64,000 nt of DNA from Clostridia bacterium (lineage in GTDB: Bacteria; Bacillota; Clostridia; TANB77; CAG-508): positions 62,001-126,000 of the forward strand of contig JAFROW010000011.1 of the NCBI GenBank assembly GCA_017429505.1. The letters are read 5' to 3'. Each line of letters starts with the position of its first letter. Position 1 is the stretch's first letter. Below, in pieces: positions 1 through 9,576 of this stretch. The position numbers were made by a program, and so were the translations under genes. The notes beneath the pieces are model-generated. The model did not search any database. It was given only the letters and a program-made list of their open reading frames with translations, and had not been told where the DNA came from.

Positions 1-2384
1 TGCTAGAAAATAGACCGATTGTGGCTATAACAATTGGATATTTAATAGGAATTATAATGGGGCTATACTTTAACTACAGTATAGTCCTTTTATATTTAAT
101 TTTCTATTTATGCCTAATTTTAAAAAAGCCACCAATAAAAAAATTTAAATTGATTTCTATTAAAAGGTATTTTAGATATGTTAAAATTTTTTTATGCAAA
201 AAAGTTTTAATAATAATTTTAATTTCATCAGTTATTTCAAATACTATTGTTTTATATAAAAATAAACAATATGAGGATTTTTTAAGTAGTTTAAATATGC
301 AAGAAATTCAATTAAAAGCTAAAGTTATTTCAAATGAAAAAATAAATCAATTTAATAAAACATATATTATTATTTCAAATAATAAAAAATTCTATTTAAA
401 TGTAAACAAAAATGCTAAAATACAATATGGTGATTATATTCAAATAAAAGGTACATTCTCAAAGCCAAAGGAAAGAACAAATTATAAAGGCTTTGATTAT
501 AAAGAATATTTAAAATCACAAGGAATCTATGGAACTATAAAATGTAAAGAGGTACAGATAATAAATAAAAAGAAAGAATTCTTTAATCAAATTTTTCTAA
601 AAGTAAAAAGATTAATTCAAAGAGATTTTGAAAAAAATATATCAAATGTGTTATTAGGTACAATTTTAGGCTATACAGATGAAATAAATGAAAATATTAA
701 AGAGAGTTTTAGTAAAAGCAATATTTCACATATACTTGCAGTTTCTGGGATGCATATAGGATATTTAATAATATTTTGTACTTTTATTTTTGATAAGATT
801 TTTGGTAAAAGATTATCATTTTTTTTAAGTATATTAATTGTATTATTTTATGTCAAAATTATTGGATATTCACCATCAGCAATAAGAGCAGTTATAATGG
901 CTATAATGTTATTAAGTTCAAAATTATTATATAGAAAAAGTGATGTTTGGACAAACTTAAGTTTATCTTTACTATGTATTTTAATATATAATCCATTTTC
1001 TATAAAAAGCATAGGATTATTACTTTCATATACTGCGACTTTTGGAATAGTTGTTTATTCAAAAAATATTAGATTTAGAAATAAAATATTTAATGCAATT
1101 GGAATTACAATTTCGGCAATGATATTTATATCTCCAATAATGTCGATATGCTTTAACAAAATTTCAATTTTAAGTTTAATCATAAGCTTCTTGGTTGGAA
1201 TAATTGCAGGACCTATAGTATTTTTAGGCTTAATATATATTGTATTAGGCAATTTTTTAAAATTAAATTTAACAAAGACTATAATAAATTTATTAGTAAA
1301 AAAATTGTTATTCTTAGCTAACATAGGGAGTAAGATTCCTTTAAATCAAATACATGTTGTAACTCCAAATTTATTGGAAATTTTTATATTCTATATTCTA
1401 GTTTTTATTACGTTTTTCTTTATCTCGATTTATAAGCCAAAAAGAAAACAAAATAAAGTTTTTAATAAAAGAATAAGGAATTTGATAAACCTTGCAAAAT
1501 ATGAGTTTTATCAAAATAAGAGAAGAGTATTGTCATTTATGCTAATTATAGCTATTTTTGCTAATTTTATTATTTTTATCCCCAAGAATTTAAAAATATT
1601 TTTTATAGATGTAGGGCAAGGAGATTCTTGTTTAATAGTTACCCCAAATAACAAGAAAATTTTAATAGATGGAGGAGGAAGCGAAATTTATGATGTTGGA
1701 AAAAATGTTTTAGTTCCATATTTATTAGCACGTAGAATAAAACGTATAGACTATATGATGATTAGTCATTTTGATACTGACCACGTAGGTGGACTTCTTA
1801 CAGTAATGGAAGAACTAAAAGTAGATACTGCTATAGTTTCAAAACAAGCTGAAAGTTGTGAAAATTATGAAAAATTTATACAAATAGCAAAAGAAAAACA
1901 TATAAAAGTGATGGTTGTAGGAAAGGGAGATAGACTAAAGATTGAGCGTGATTTGTATTTTGATATTTTATGGCCAAAAAAAGATAATCTTATTTCAGAA
2001 AATGATTTAAATAATAATTCAATTGTTTGTAAGTTTAAATATAAAGATTTTTCTATGCTTTTTACAGGGGACATAGAAGAAATAGCTGAAAAACAAATAC
2101 TTCAAGAATATAAAGATGATTTAGATAAGCTAAATTCAACAATTTTAAAGGTTGGACATCATGGCTCGAAAAGTTCATCAATTCAGGAATTTATAGATAG
2201 TGTAAAGCCAAGATTTGCTTTGATTGGAGTAGGTGCAAATAATACTTTTGGTCATCCAAATGAAGGAGTAATAGAAAGGCTCAAAAGTTGCGATTGTAAA
2301 ATATATAGAACAGATAAAAATGGCGAAATTTGTATTGAAATTGATGGTAGAGATAGGATTAAGTTTAAAAAGTTTATAAAATAA
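1..2384 (+). CDS. comEC: DNA internalization protein ComEC/Rec2 (first base of start codon lies outside window)
   Basis: ComEC forms the inner-membrane channel that brings single-stranded DNA into competent cells. The frame is open to the left edge and reads LENRPIVAITIGY; bases 1-2 are TG, so the start is probably a ?TG codon whose first base lies just outside. N-terminal membrane segments are followed by an OB-like region (about residues 90-180), the Competence domain with SHILAVSGMHIGYL near residue 242, many hydrophobic helices to about residue 520, and a C-terminal metallo-beta-lactamase domain. That domain carries SHFDTDHVGG (about residue 590) and GHHGSKSS (about residue 720). Length near 794 residues is normal for the family. 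No other competence gene is nearby, and the native role in clostridia is often unclear. Confidence 0.93.
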   Translation, partial: LENRPIVAITIGYLIGIIMGLYFNYSIVLLYLIFYLCLILKKPPIKKFKLISIKRYFRYVKIFLCKKVLIIILISSVISNTIVLYKNKQYEDFLSSLNMQEIQLKAKVISNEKINQFNKTYIIISNNKKFYLNVNKNAKIQYGDYIQIKGTFSKPKERTNYKGFDYKEYLKSQGIYGTIKCKEVQIINKKKEFFNQIFLKVKRLIQRDFEKNISNVLLGTILGYTDEINENIKESFSKSNISHILAVSGMHIGYLIIFCTFIFDKIFGKRLSFFLSILIVLFYVKIIGYSPSAIRAVIMAIMLLSSKLLYRKSDVWTNLSLSLLCILIYNPFSIKSIGLLLSYTATFGIVVYSKNIRFRNKIFNAIGITISAMIFISPIMSICFNKISILSLIISFLVGIIAGPIVFLGLIYIVLGNFLKLNLTKTIINLLVKKLLFLANIGSKIPLNQIHVVTPNLLEIFIFYILVFITFFFISIYKPKRKQNKVFNKRIRNLINLAKYEFYQNKRRVLSFMLIIAIFANFIIFIPKNLKIFFIDVGQGDSCLIVTPNNKKILIDGGGSEIYDVGKNVLVPYLLARRIKRIDYMMISHFDTDHVGGLLTVMEELKVDTAIVSKQAESCENYEKFIQIAKEKHIKVMVVGKGDRLKIERDLYFDILWPKKDNLISENDLNNNSIVCKFKYKDFSMLFTGDIEEIAEKQILQEYKDDLDKLNSTILKVGHHGSKSSSIQEFIDSVKPRFALIGVGANNTFGHPNEGVIERLKSCDCKIYRTDKNGEICIEIDGRDRIKFKKFIK

Positions 2385-2454
2385 AGCAGAGTAATTGCGC
2401 GAATATAGGAAACTTTGTCTTTATATATATGTAAAATCTGATTATTTTTCTTTT

Positions 2455-2478
2455 GAAAATAAAATCAATTTTATTTTC
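2455..2478 (+). terminator. Perfect inverted repeat downstream of comEC
   Basis: A 10-bp perfect stem (GAAAATAAAA with TTTTATTTTC) closes a TCAA loop 70 bp after the comEC stop. There is no clear T-run outside the stem, so terminator function is only a guess. The rest of 2385-2576 shows a TATAAT-like box near 2519 and a small hairpin at about 2531-2552 just before hicA, which could be a HicB operator. Confidence 0.35.
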
Positions 2479-2576
2479 ACTTCAAGTTGCAAAATTTAGA
2501 AGTTTCATAGTGTTTCCTATATAATAAAAAATGCGACTAAAAATAGTTGCATAATTTAAAGAAAGGTGGTATAATT

Positions 2577-2831
2577 ATGAGTAGATTAGAAAAAGAGATA
2601 GAAAGGTTAAAGTTAAAACCAAAAGACTATACATATGATGAAGCAAAAAGCTTATTAAATAAATTAGGTTTTTTCGAGTATAATAAAGGGAAGACTTCAG
2701 GTTCAAGAGTTAAGTTTATAAATGAAAAAAATGTACAAATTGAATTACACAAGCCTCACCCTAGAAATATTTTAAAACCTTATCAAATAAAAGATATTAT
2801 AGAAAAATTAAAAGAAGGGAGAATGATTTAA
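2577..2831 (+). CDS. hicA: HicA-family mRNA interferase toxin
   Basis: This small basic protein of 84 residues fits the YcfA/HicA double-stranded-RNA-binding-like fold, the toxin half of HicAB systems that cleaves mRNA. Recognisable parts are EAKSLLNKLGF, then SGSRVKF in place of the usual GSH-x-x-F box, and a C-terminal HPRNILKPYQIKDIIEKL helix. The usual catalytic His of the GSH motif appears as Arg (SGSR), so activity is uncertain. I chose the ATG at 2577 because a GAAAGGTGG ribosome binding site sits 7 bases upstream; an earlier ATG at 2547 has none. The stop codon abuts the ATG of the antitoxin gene, so the two are translationally coupled. Confidence 0.78.
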   Translation: MSRLEKEIERLKLKPKDYTYDEAKSLLNKLGFFEYNKGKTSGSRVKFINEKNVQIELHKPHPRNILKPYQIKDIIEKLKEGRMI

Positions 2832-3173
2832 ATGAATAGTATTATGAAATATAGAGGATATTGGGCAGAAATAAAATATAGTGATGAAGATGAATGCTTT
2901 TGTGGAAAAGTAGAAGGATTAAAAAATGATTTAATATCATTTGAAGGGGAAACAGTAAAAGAATTAAAAAAAGATTTTAAAGATGCGATTAATAGTTATC
3001 TACAAACCTGCAAAGAGTTAGGTAAAGAACCAGAAAAACAATGTAAGGGTTCTTTAAATGTAAGATTGGGAACAGAACTTCACACAAAGGCAAAAATGAA
3101 ATCAATAGAAAAAAAGATTTCAATTAATGAATTGATAAAAGAAGCGGTTGTAGCATATTTAAAAACAAATTAA
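2832..3173 (+). CDS. hicB: HicB-family antitoxin with ribbon-helix-helix domain
   Basis: HicB antitoxins have an N-terminal partially degraded RNase H-like fold that blocks HicA and a C-terminal DNA-binding domain for autoregulation. Here the first about 60 residues (YWAEIKYSDEDECFCGKVEG, then ETVKELKKDFKDAINSYL) match the HicB fold. Residues about 75-113 (LNVRLGTELHTKAKMKSIEK, then INELIKEAVVAYL) match a ribbon-helix-helix. The gene follows hicA with zero spacing. A second in-frame ATG lies at 2844. Order toxin then antitoxin is typical for HicAB. Confidence 0.82.
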   Translation: MNSIMKYRGYWAEIKYSDEDECFCGKVEGLKNDLISFEGETVKELKKDFKDAINSYLQTCKELGKEPEKQCKGSLNVRLGTELHTKAKMKSIEKKISINELIKEAVVAYLKTN

Positions 3174-3187
3174 CAAAGCAATAAATG

Positions 3188-3234
3188 GAATGGGGCGATT
3201 TGGCAAGTTTTTGCAAAATTGCTTCATTCTTTTT
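3188..3234 (+). terminator. Terminator of hicAB
   Basis: A long imperfect stem pairs 3188-3206 with 3211-3229 (several G-T pairs, one mismatch) and is followed by five T residues. It lies directly after hicB and before the next gene. Confidence 0.7.
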
Positions 3235-3296
3235 ATTACATTTTGATAGTGCATAAAATTCTAAATTATGGTAACAATAATATTGGTGATGAAAAG

Positions 3297-3752
3297 ATGA
3301 ATAAAAAAGTTTTAATTTGGTCAATGATTGTTGTGTTTGCTGTGATTGCAGGATTTATAACATATAAAATAGTTAGTAAAAATACAGGAAAACAAGAATT
3401 AAATGAAAACACAAAAAATATGGTAGAAATATCTTCGAATTATTCTAATTCAAGTGAAGATGCAGTAACAGATGAATGTTTAGATGAGTGGGATGACTAT
3501 AACGAGTATATGAGCCAAAGAGTTGAAGACGCAAGCACTAATATATTAGAACAAGATACACATTATCTATTAAAAGATGTGTATGGATATATAGAAGTAT
3601 ATTATTTAGATGAGAATAATGATGAATATTTATATAAAAAAACAGATATTTCAACAGAATATTTGTCAAGTGAAGATATAGATGATTTGCAAGTTGGAAT
3701 AGAAGTTGTAGGAACCGAGGCTTTGAATAAAATGTTAGAGGATTTTGAATAA
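3297..3752 (+). CDS. Membrane-anchored BofC C-terminal-domain-like protein
   Basis: This 151-residue protein has one N-terminal membrane segment (VLIWSMIVVFAVIAGFITYK), an acidic Ser-rich linker, and a C-terminal region. That region reads YLLKDVYGYIEVYYLDENN, then TDISTEYL, then GIEVVGTEALNKMLEDFE. It resembles the BofC C-terminal domain ('bypass of forespore C'), known in Bacillus for restraining the SpoIVB signalling protease in the intermembrane space. The match rests on the LKxYxGxIxVy start and the GIxVxxxxxLxxLLEDxE end. The ATG at 3297 follows GGTGA by about 8 bases; an upstream ATG at 3219 falls in the hicAB terminator. It lacks BofC's own N-terminal domain, so the partner is unknown. 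Confidence 0.6.
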   Translation: MNKKVLIWSMIVVFAVIAGFITYKIVSKNTGKQELNENTKNMVEISSNYSNSSEDAVTDECLDEWDDYNEYMSQRVEDASTNILEQDTHYLLKDVYGYIEVYYLDENNDEYLYKKTDISTEYLSSEDIDDLQVGIEVVGTEALNKMLEDFE

Positions 3753-3790
3753 GGTTTTTTTGGGGACGGAGAAAATTGGTGCTTTATCAT
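3750..3790 (+). repeat. Dispersed GGGGACGGAG element, copy 1 (degenerate)
   Basis: Directly after the stop codon of the BofC-like gene lies TTTTTTTGGGGACGGAGAAAA, the same core found at 12622, 40508 and 58127. Here the flanks do not form a convincing hairpin, unlike in the other three copies. Confidence 0.5.
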
Positions 3791-3932
3791 GAAAAGTTTA
3801 AAATAATAATATAAAGGTCTATATTAATATGTTTTAGAGAATATAAATTTGTTAAAATTATTAACAGCTACTATGAAAATATTTTTCACTTTACTTTGAA
3901 TAAATGTAGTGATGTTTTTTTTGAAAAAACTC

Positions 3933-3961
3933 TTGCTAAATCTCAAATTTAGTGTTATAGT
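3933..3961 (+). promoter_or_regulatory. Sigma-A promoter of secA
   Basis: TTGCTA at 3933-3938 and TATAGT at 3956-3961 are separated by 17 bases, about 45 bases upstream of the secA start. Confidence 0.6.
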
Positions 3962-4003
3962 ATATAGTGTAAAAAAATAACATTGAGAGGAATGAGTGAA
4001 AAG

Positions 4004-6763
4004 ATGGGATTATTCAAATCATACAGTGAAAGAGAAGTAAAAAAAGTAATGCCTATAGTTAACAAAATTAACGGATTAGAAGAAGCAATGGCAAAACTTA
4101 CAGATAGTGAATTAGTAGGAAAAACAGCAGAATTTAAAAAGCAATTAGCTGAAGGGAGAACATTAGACGATATATTACCAGAAGCATTTGCAGTAGTTAG
4201 AGAAGCTTCAAAAAGAGTTTTAGGACTAAGACATTTCGATGTTCAGTTAATTGGTGGAATTATACTTCATCAAGGAAGAATCGCAGAAATGAAAACTGGT
4301 GAAGGAAAAACATTAGTTGCAACACTTCCAGTTTATTTAAATGCACTAGAAGGGAAGGGTGTGCATGTAGTTACAGTAAATGATTACCTAGCTAAACGTG
4401 ATAGTGAGTGGATGGGTAAATTATATAAATTTTTAGGATTAAGTGTTGGTCTTGTAATACCGGGATTAGATCCTAGAAAAAAACAAGAAGCATATAATTG
4501 TGATATTACATATGGTACAAACAACGAATTTGGATTTGATTACTTAAGAGACAACATGGTTATATATAAAAATCAACTTGTTCAAAGAGAATTGCATTAT
4601 GCAATAGTGGACGAAATTGACTCTATTTTAATAGATGAGGCAAGAACACCACTTATTATTTCTGGACAAGCTGCAGCTTCTTCAGATTTATACAAAAAAG
4701 CAGATAGTTTTGTTAGAACTTTAGAGAAAAAAGTTATAATCGAGGAAGATGAAAAAGATTTAGAGCAAGAAGAAGATAATGAAAAATATGATTACATTAT
4801 AGACTTAAAGGCAAAATCTGCATCACTTACACAAAAAGGTATTGTAAAAGCAGAAAAATTCTTTGGACTTGAAAACTACAATGATATAGAAAATTCAACA
4901 TTGGTACACCATGTACATCAAGCATTAAGAGCTCATGGAGTTATGAAAAAAGATACAGACTATATCGTAAAAGATGGAGAAGTTTTAATTGTAGACGAAT
5001 TCACAGGACGTATAATGTATGGAAGAAGATATAATGACGGATTACATCAAGCAATTGAAGCTAAAGAAAAAGTTAAAATCGCAGATGAGTCAAAAACTTT
5101 GGCTACAATCACATTCCAGAATTACTTTAGAATGTATGGTAAATTATCTGGAATGACAGGTACTGCTATGACAGAAGAGTCAGAATTTGAAGAAATCTAC
5201 AACTTAGATGTTGTTGCAATTCCTACAAATAAGCCAATGATAAGAAATGATGAACATGATGTTATTTACAAAAACGAAGAAGCAAAATTTAGAGCAGTTA
5301 TAGAAGATATAAAAACTGCACATGCAAAAGGACAACCAGTTCTAGTAGGTACTGTATCTGTAGAAAAATCAGAAAAATTAAGCAAAATGTTAAAACAAGC
5401 AGGAATTAAACACGTTGTATTAAATGCTAAATACCATGAACAAGAAGCAGCAATTGTAGCGCAAGCAGGTAAACTTGGAGCAGTAACTATTGCAACAAAC
5501 ATGGCAGGACGTGGTACAGATATTATGCTTGGAGGAAATAGTGAATTTTTAGCAAAAGAGCAAATGAAAGAAGACAAAGTACCTGAAAATCTTGTTGAAG
5601 AAGCAGATACATACTATGAAACAGATGACCAAGACATCTTAAGAGCAAGAGAAAAGTTTATCAAATTAAAAGAAAAATTTGATGAAGAAATAAAATCAGA
5701 AAAACAAAAAGTTTTAGATGCAGGTGGATTAAGGATTATTGGTACAGAAAGACATGAATCAAGAAGAATTGACAATCAGTTAAGAGGACGTTCTGGACGT
5801 CAAGGGGATCCAGGAGATTCACAATTCTATATTGGACTTGATGACAACTTAATGAAAATCTTCGGTGGAGACAGAGTAACAGCACTTTACAACACATTAA
5901 ATGTTGATGAAAATATGCCAATAAAAGTTGGATTTATTTCAAAAGCAGTAGAAAATGCTCAAAAGAAAGTTGAAGGAAGAAACTTCAGTATTCGTAAAAA
6001 TGTATTAAAATATGATGATGTTATGAATGTTCAAAGAGAAGAAATTTATTCTCAAAGAAGACAAGTTCTTGATGGAATGGATTTAAGCTCAAATATTAGT
6101 AACATGATAGATTGGGTTGCTGACTCAACAGTAGACACATTCAACGAAATGGATGAAAGAGGAAACTTAAAGTTAAATGTTACAGCTCTAGCTACAGAAA
6201 TTCAAAATATATTTGGAATTTCAATGTTTGACGAAATAAAAGAAAATGCAGAAGAGCCAACAAAAATAGCAGAACTTTTAAAGGAAAAAGCACACGCAAA
6301 ATATGCAGAAAAAGAAAAAGAGATTGAAGCTGAACAAATGCGTGAAATTGAAAGAGTTGTTATGTTAAAAGTTGTTGACCAAAAATGGATGGATCACATT
6401 GACGCAATGGATGAACTAAAAAACGGAATCGGACTTCAAGGATATGGACAAAAAGATCCAGTTGTTCAATATAGAATTGTCGGAACAGATATGTTTGACG
6501 AAATGATTGAAGCAATTAAAGTTGATGTTGTTAAATTAATGATGAATCTAAGACAACAAAAAGACCTAAGAAGAGCAGAACAAGCTAAAATAACAAACAC
6601 AGCACTTCAAGCTATTAGAAGTGTTGATGGCGGACAATCTACATTAGAAAATCCTGATGTAGACAGAACTGTAAGAAGAGAAGAACCAAAGGTTGGAAGA
6701 AATGATCCTTGTCCATGTGGAAGTGGTAAGAAGTATAAAAATTGCTGTGGTAAAAACGCATAG
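4004..6763 (+). CDS. secA: Preprotein translocase ATPase SecA
   Basis: SecA is the ATP-driven motor that pushes unfolded preproteins through SecYEG. All landmarks are present: [11 protein letters not shown] (Walker A, near residue 100), [15 protein letters not shown] (Walker B, near residue 203), the preprotein-binding region, [24 protein letters not shown], and a C-terminal zinc-binding SEC-C tail [13 protein letters not shown] (about residues 903-915). Length of 919 residues is normal. I prefer the ATG at 4004 ([15 protein letters not shown]), which matches the family start; ATG 3992 is one base from the GAGAGG ribosome binding site and seems too close. It has its own promoter and stands alone; the usual neighbour prfB is absent. 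Confidence 0.97.
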   Translation: MGLFKSYSEREVKKVMPIVNKINGLEEAMAKLTDSELVGKTAEFKKQLAEGRTLDDILPEAFAVVREASKRVLGLRHFDVQLIGGIILHQGRIAEMKTGEGKTLVATLPVYLNALEGKGVHVVTVNDYLAKRDSEWMGKLYKFLGLSVGLVIPGLDPRKKQEAYNCDITYGTNNEFGFDYLRDNMVIYKNQLVQRELHYAIVDEIDSILIDEARTPLIISGQAAASSDLYKKADSFVRTLEKKVIIEEDEKDLEQEEDNEKYDYIIDLKAKSASLTQKGIVKAEKFFGLENYNDIENSTLVHHVHQALRAHGVMKKDTDYIVKDGEVLIVDEFTGRIMYGRRYNDGLHQAIEAKEKVKIADESKTLATITFQNYFRMYGKLSGMTGTAMTEESEFEEIYNLDVVAIPTNKPMIRNDEHDVIYKNEEAKFRAVIEDIKTAHAKGQPVLVGTVSVEKSEKLSKMLKQAGIKHVVLNAKYHEQEAAIVAQAGKLGAVTIATNMAGRGTDIMLGGNSEFLAKEQMKEDKVPENLVEEADTYYETDDQDILRAREKFIKLKEKFDEEIKSEKQKVLDAGGLRIIGTERHESRRIDNQLRGRSGRQGDPGDSQFYIGLDDNLMKIFGGDRVTALYNTLNVDENMPIKVGFISKAVENAQKKVEGRNFSIRKNVLKYDDVMNVQREEIYSQRRQVLDGMDLSSNISNMIDWVADSTVDTFNEMDERGNLKLNVTALATEIQNIFGISMFDEIKENAEEPTKIAELLKEKAHAKYAEKEKEIEAEQMREIERVVMLKVVDQKWMDHIDAMDELKNGIGLQGYGQKDPVVQYRIVGTDMFDEMIEAIKVDVVKLMMNLRQQKDLRRAEQAKITNTALQAIRSVDGGQSTLENPDVDRTVRREEPKVGRNDPCPCGSGKKYKNCCGKNA

Positions 6764-6868
6764 AACTAATACTTTTTATGTAGCAGAGCTTAGATATAGT
6801 TATTTATGATGGAATTAATAATGAAATAATATATTTATAATAAATCGAGAATAGGAGAAAATAAATAT

Positions 6869-7093
6869 ATGGCAAGTGGTATTGAACGTTCACATAGAAA
6901 GATAGAGTTTGCTAGAAGAATACTTCCTGATGGGGATTATATGAGAGGTCCATATAGGTCTAGAGAGTCACCTGTAGATGTTTCTACTCAAAAGTATGAC
7001 TATAGACTTAATAAGGGGCTTTTGCCTCCACTAGATACCGAAAAATATTGGTCGTTTAGAAATAGAGTGAAAGAAAATCGGAGGAGCTCCTGA
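6869..7093 (+). CDS. Hypothetical protein, 74 residues
   Basis: I do not recognise this gene. It encodes a basic soluble 74-residue protein rich in Arg and Tyr (ERSHRKIEFARRILPDGDYM, later YDYRLNKGLLPPLDTEKYW), with no membrane segment. A GGAGAAAA ribosome binding site lies 10 bases before the ATG. Its stop codon is 1 base from a second tiny ORF with its own strong ribosome binding site, and a terminator closes the pair, so they look like a two-gene transcription unit between secA and a flavodoxin gene. Confidence 0.6.
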   Translation: MASGIERSHRKIEFARRILPDGDYMRGPYRSRESPVDVSTQKYDYRLNKGLLPPLDTEKYWSFRNRVKENRRSS

Positions 7094-7094
7094 T

Positions 7095-7205
7095 TTGAAA
7101 AATAATGGACAATCTTACTTTAAAAATCTACATGATGAAAGAATTAAACGTTTAAAAGCTTTACTAGAGGGAGCAAGAACCCCAAATAAGGACGACGAAA
7201 GATAA
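7095..7205 (+). CDS. Small ORF, 36 residues, downstream partner of the 74-residue protein
   Basis: A TTG start at 7095 is preceded by GGAGGAGCTCC. It opens a frame for a 36-residue, highly charged helical peptide that starts MKNNGQSYFKNLHDERIKRL and ends TPNKDDER. It begins 1 base after the upstream stop and ends 16 bases before a terminator. The spacing and strong ribosome binding site argue for translation; I cannot suggest a function. Confidence 0.45.
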   Translation: MKNNGQSYFKNLHDERIKRLKALLEGARTPNKDDER

Positions 7206-7220
7206 TCTGTTTAAAAACTG

Positions 7221-7258
7221 AAAGATTATTCTAGATTATTCTAGGATAGTCTTTTATT
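7221..7258 (+). terminator. Terminator after the two small genes
   Basis: AAAGATTATTCTAG (7221-7234) pairs with CTAGGATAGTCTTT (7241-7254) using G-T pairs around a 6-base loop, followed by a T-rich tail. Confidence 0.65.
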
Positions 7259-7370
7259 ATTTTAAAGATGTGCGCAACAAATTTAAAGTAAAAAATAGGG
7301 CTGATAATATGTTGAAATTATTATCTCTTTATAGTATAATAATAAAAAATGAAAAAGAGAGGAATTTATT

Positions 7371-7835
7371 ATGAGTAAAGTATTAGTAAGTTATTTTTCA
7401 GCAAGTGGTGTAACTAAAGGAGTTGCAGAAAAGGTTGCAACAGCAATTAGTGGAGATTTATTTGAAATTGAGCCAGTAGAAAAATATACTGATGAAGATT
7501 TAGATTGGACAAATAAAAATAGTAGGTCATCTGTTGAAATGAATGAAAATATAAAACCAGAGATATTAAATAAAGTGCAAAATCTAGAAGAATATGATAC
7601 TATTTGTTTAGCATTTCCAATATGGTGGTACAAAGAACCAACTATTATTGATAAATTCTTAGAAGAAAATGATATGTCAGATAAGACTATTTATGTATTT
7701 GTAACAAGTGGGTCATCTTCAATTGATTCAACATATAAAAGTTTAAAAAGTAATTTTCCAAATTTGAATTTTGTAAGTGGTAAAAGATTTACAGGAAATG
7801 AATCTAATGAAGAATATATTAATTGGATAAAATAG
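7371..7835 (+). CDS. Flavodoxin-family protein
   Basis: A 154-residue single-domain flavodoxin-fold protein. The N-terminal beta strand and FMN phosphate loop read VLVSYFSASGVTKGVAEKVA, where SASGVTK replaces the classical T/S-x-T-G-x-T. Later segments are CLAFPIWWYKEPTIIDKFLE and IYVFVTSGSSSIDSTYKSLK, typical of short clostridial flavodoxins that carry electrons or act as small NAD(P)H-quinone reductases. GAGAGGAATTT precedes the ATG at 7371. A TATAAT-like box is visible near 7337. The gene is followed by a remnant of a manganese exporter gene. Confidence 0.85.
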   Translation: MSKVLVSYFSASGVTKGVAEKVATAISGDLFEIEPVEKYTDEDLDWTNKNSRSSVEMNENIKPEILNKVQNLEEYDTICLAFPIWWYKEPTIIDKFLEENDMSDKTIYVFVTSGSSSIDSTYKSLKSNFPNLNFVSGKRFTGNESNEEYINWIK

Positions 7836-7865
7836 GGAAAATGTAATTAGAAATATTTTTTTTAG

Positions 7866-7952
7866 AATAGAGCAGAATTGGCAGGAGGAATTATTTTAAT
7901 AATAATTGGAGTGAAAATTTTATTAGAACATTTAGGAATTTTGGTTATTTAG
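7866..7952 (+). pseudogene. C-terminal remnant of a MntP-like manganese efflux pump
   Basis: An unbroken 28-codon stretch reads NRAELAGGIILIIIGVKILL and then EHLGILVI before a TAG stop. It matches the last transmembrane helix of MntP/YebN proteins (GG-x-I-L-I-x-I-G-x-K-I-L-x-E-H-L). There is a stop just upstream in frame and no start codon or body of the gene, so only the tail survives between the flavodoxin and Nudix genes. Confidence 0.5.
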
Positions 7953-7964
7953 GAGAAATAAAAA

Positions 7965-8393
7965 ATGATTGACCATATAGCGGCATTAATATTTAATGAA
8001 AAGGGGCAATTGCTGGTATTAAGAAAGAAAACAGCAAATGATCGAAAAGAATGTATTTTGCCTGGAGGAAAAAGAGAAAAAGGTGAAAGCGATGAAGAAA
8101 CATTAAGAAGAGAGTTAGCAGAAGAATTAGGAGCTGAAATCGAAAAAATAGATTATTATAAACAATATTTAGATAAGGCAGTATTTGAAGAAGGTGAAGA
8201 TTTTCAACAAACCACATACATTACTAGTTTAATTTCTAATAATATAGATGTGAGAAATGAAATAAAAGAAGCTTTATGGATTGGTTTGGATTATGAAAGA
8301 AAAGGTGTTTTATGTAATCCGACGCTAAAACTAAAAATAATACCAGACCTAATAGAAGATGGTTTTTTAAAAGAAAAAGCTGTTGAACGATAA
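7965..8393 (+). CDS. Nudix hydrolase
   Basis: A 142-residue Nudix protein with a complete signature: GGKREKGESDEETLRRELAEELG fits G-x5-E-x7-R-E-U-x-E-E-x-G-U at about residues 26-48. Nudix enzymes hydrolyse nucleoside diphosphates linked to another group; the substrate cannot be read from the sequence. The GGAGAAATAAAA ribosome binding site precedes the ATG and overlaps the end of the mntP remnant. It is the first of five Nudix genes in the first 29 kb of the window. Confidence 0.88.
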   Translation: MIDHIAALIFNEKGQLLVLRKKTANDRKECILPGGKREKGESDEETLRRELAEELGAEIEKIDYYKQYLDKAVFEEGEDFQQTTYITSLISNNIDVRNEIKEALWIGLDYERKGVLCNPTLKLKIIPDLIEDGFLKEKAVER

Positions 8394-8454
8394 ATGGCAA
8401 TTTGAAAGGATTTAAAAATATATATTAGATATTAGATTAAAAAAAGGAGTACTA

Positions 8455-9510
8455 ATGATGTTGAGTTTTGGAGAATTCATAATTAATTTAAGTCATAGTT
8501 TTCCATTATGTGTAATAACTTTACTCATATTAAGTGTAATACTAGTTAATGGATGGACAGACGCACCAAATGCAATAGCAACATGTGTTTCAACGAGGAG
8601 CATGTCACCTAAAAAAGCCATACTTATGGCTGCAATATGTAATTTTTTAGGTGTATTGGTTATAACAATGATAAGCTCCACAGTTGCAGAGACTTTACAT
8701 AGTATTGCTAATTTTGGAGATAACACGGGACAAGCTTTAATTGCATTGTGTGCAGGATTAGTTGCAATTGTTTTATGGGCTGTTTTAGCGTGGTTTTTTG
8801 GAATACCAACAAGTGAATCACATGCATTAATCGCAGGAGTTTCTGGTGCTGCAATTGCAATTCAAAAAGGAATTGCAGGAATTAATTTAAATGAATGGAA
8901 AAAAGTATTAATTGGGCTAATTTTATCGGTAATAATAGGCTTTGTAGTAGGCTTTTTAATAACTAAAACAATTGAAAAAATTTGCAAAAATATAGATAGA
9001 AGAAAAACAATTCCATTTTTTAGAAAGCTTCAAGTTTTTAGTGGAGCCTCAATGGCATTTATGCACGGAGCACAAGATGGACAAAAATTTATTGGAATAT
9101 TCTTACTTGCAATTGAGCTTTCAAGTGGAATAACAGGAACAGGAAGTTTTCAAATACCATTTTGGCTAATGATATTATGCTCTGCTGTAATGACTTTAGG
9201 AACTTCTGTTGGAGGTTATAAAATTATTAAAACAGTAGGTATGAAAATGGTAAAAATGGAGCCATACCAAGGTGCTTCAGCAGATATTGCAAGTTCTTCA
9301 AGTTTACTTGCATGTACGTTATTGGGAGTTCCTGTTAGCACAACCCAAGTAAAGACTACAGCAATTATGGGAGTAGGAGCTTCAAAAAGAATGTCAAATG
9401 TTAATTGGGGTGTTGTAAAAAATATGTTTTTGGCATGGATTATAACATTTCCAGCATGTGGATTATTGGGATATTTGACAACATTTGTGTTCTTAAAAAT
9501 TTTTGTGTAA
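8455..9510 (+). CDS. pit: Inorganic phosphate transporter, Pit family
   Basis: A 351-residue polytopic membrane protein of the PiT/PHO4 family, which imports phosphate (or metal-phosphate) using the ion gradient. The two inverted-repeat signatures are visible: GWTDAPNAIATCVSTRSMSP near residue 30 and MAFMHGAQDGQKFIGIFLLA near residue 200. ESHALIAGVSGA and VPVSTTQVKTTAIMGVG are also family-typical. AAAAAGGAGT precedes the ATG pair at 8455/8458. The next gene encodes the DUF47/PhoU-like partner usually found with Pit, so the two form an operon. Confidence 0.92.
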   Translation: MMLSFGEFIINLSHSFPLCVITLLILSVILVNGWTDAPNAIATCVSTRSMSPKKAILMAAICNFLGVLVITMISSTVAETLHSIANFGDNTGQALIALCAGLVAIVLWAVLAWFFGIPTSESHALIAGVSGAAIAIQKGIAGINLNEWKKVLIGLILSVIIGFVVGFLITKTIEKICKNIDRRKTIPFFRKLQVFSGASMAFMHGAQDGQKFIGIFLLAIELSSGITGTGSFQIPFWLMILCSAVMTLGTSVGGYKIIKTVGMKMVKMEPYQGASADIASSSSLLACTLLGVPVSTTQVKTTAIMGVGASKRMSNVNWGVVKNMFLAWIITFPACGLLGYLTTFVFLKIFV

Positions 9511-9576
9511 GGGGAGAATAGTTTTTAATAACTATATGTAACATTAAACAAATAGTGAAAGGAATGTGAGATTTAA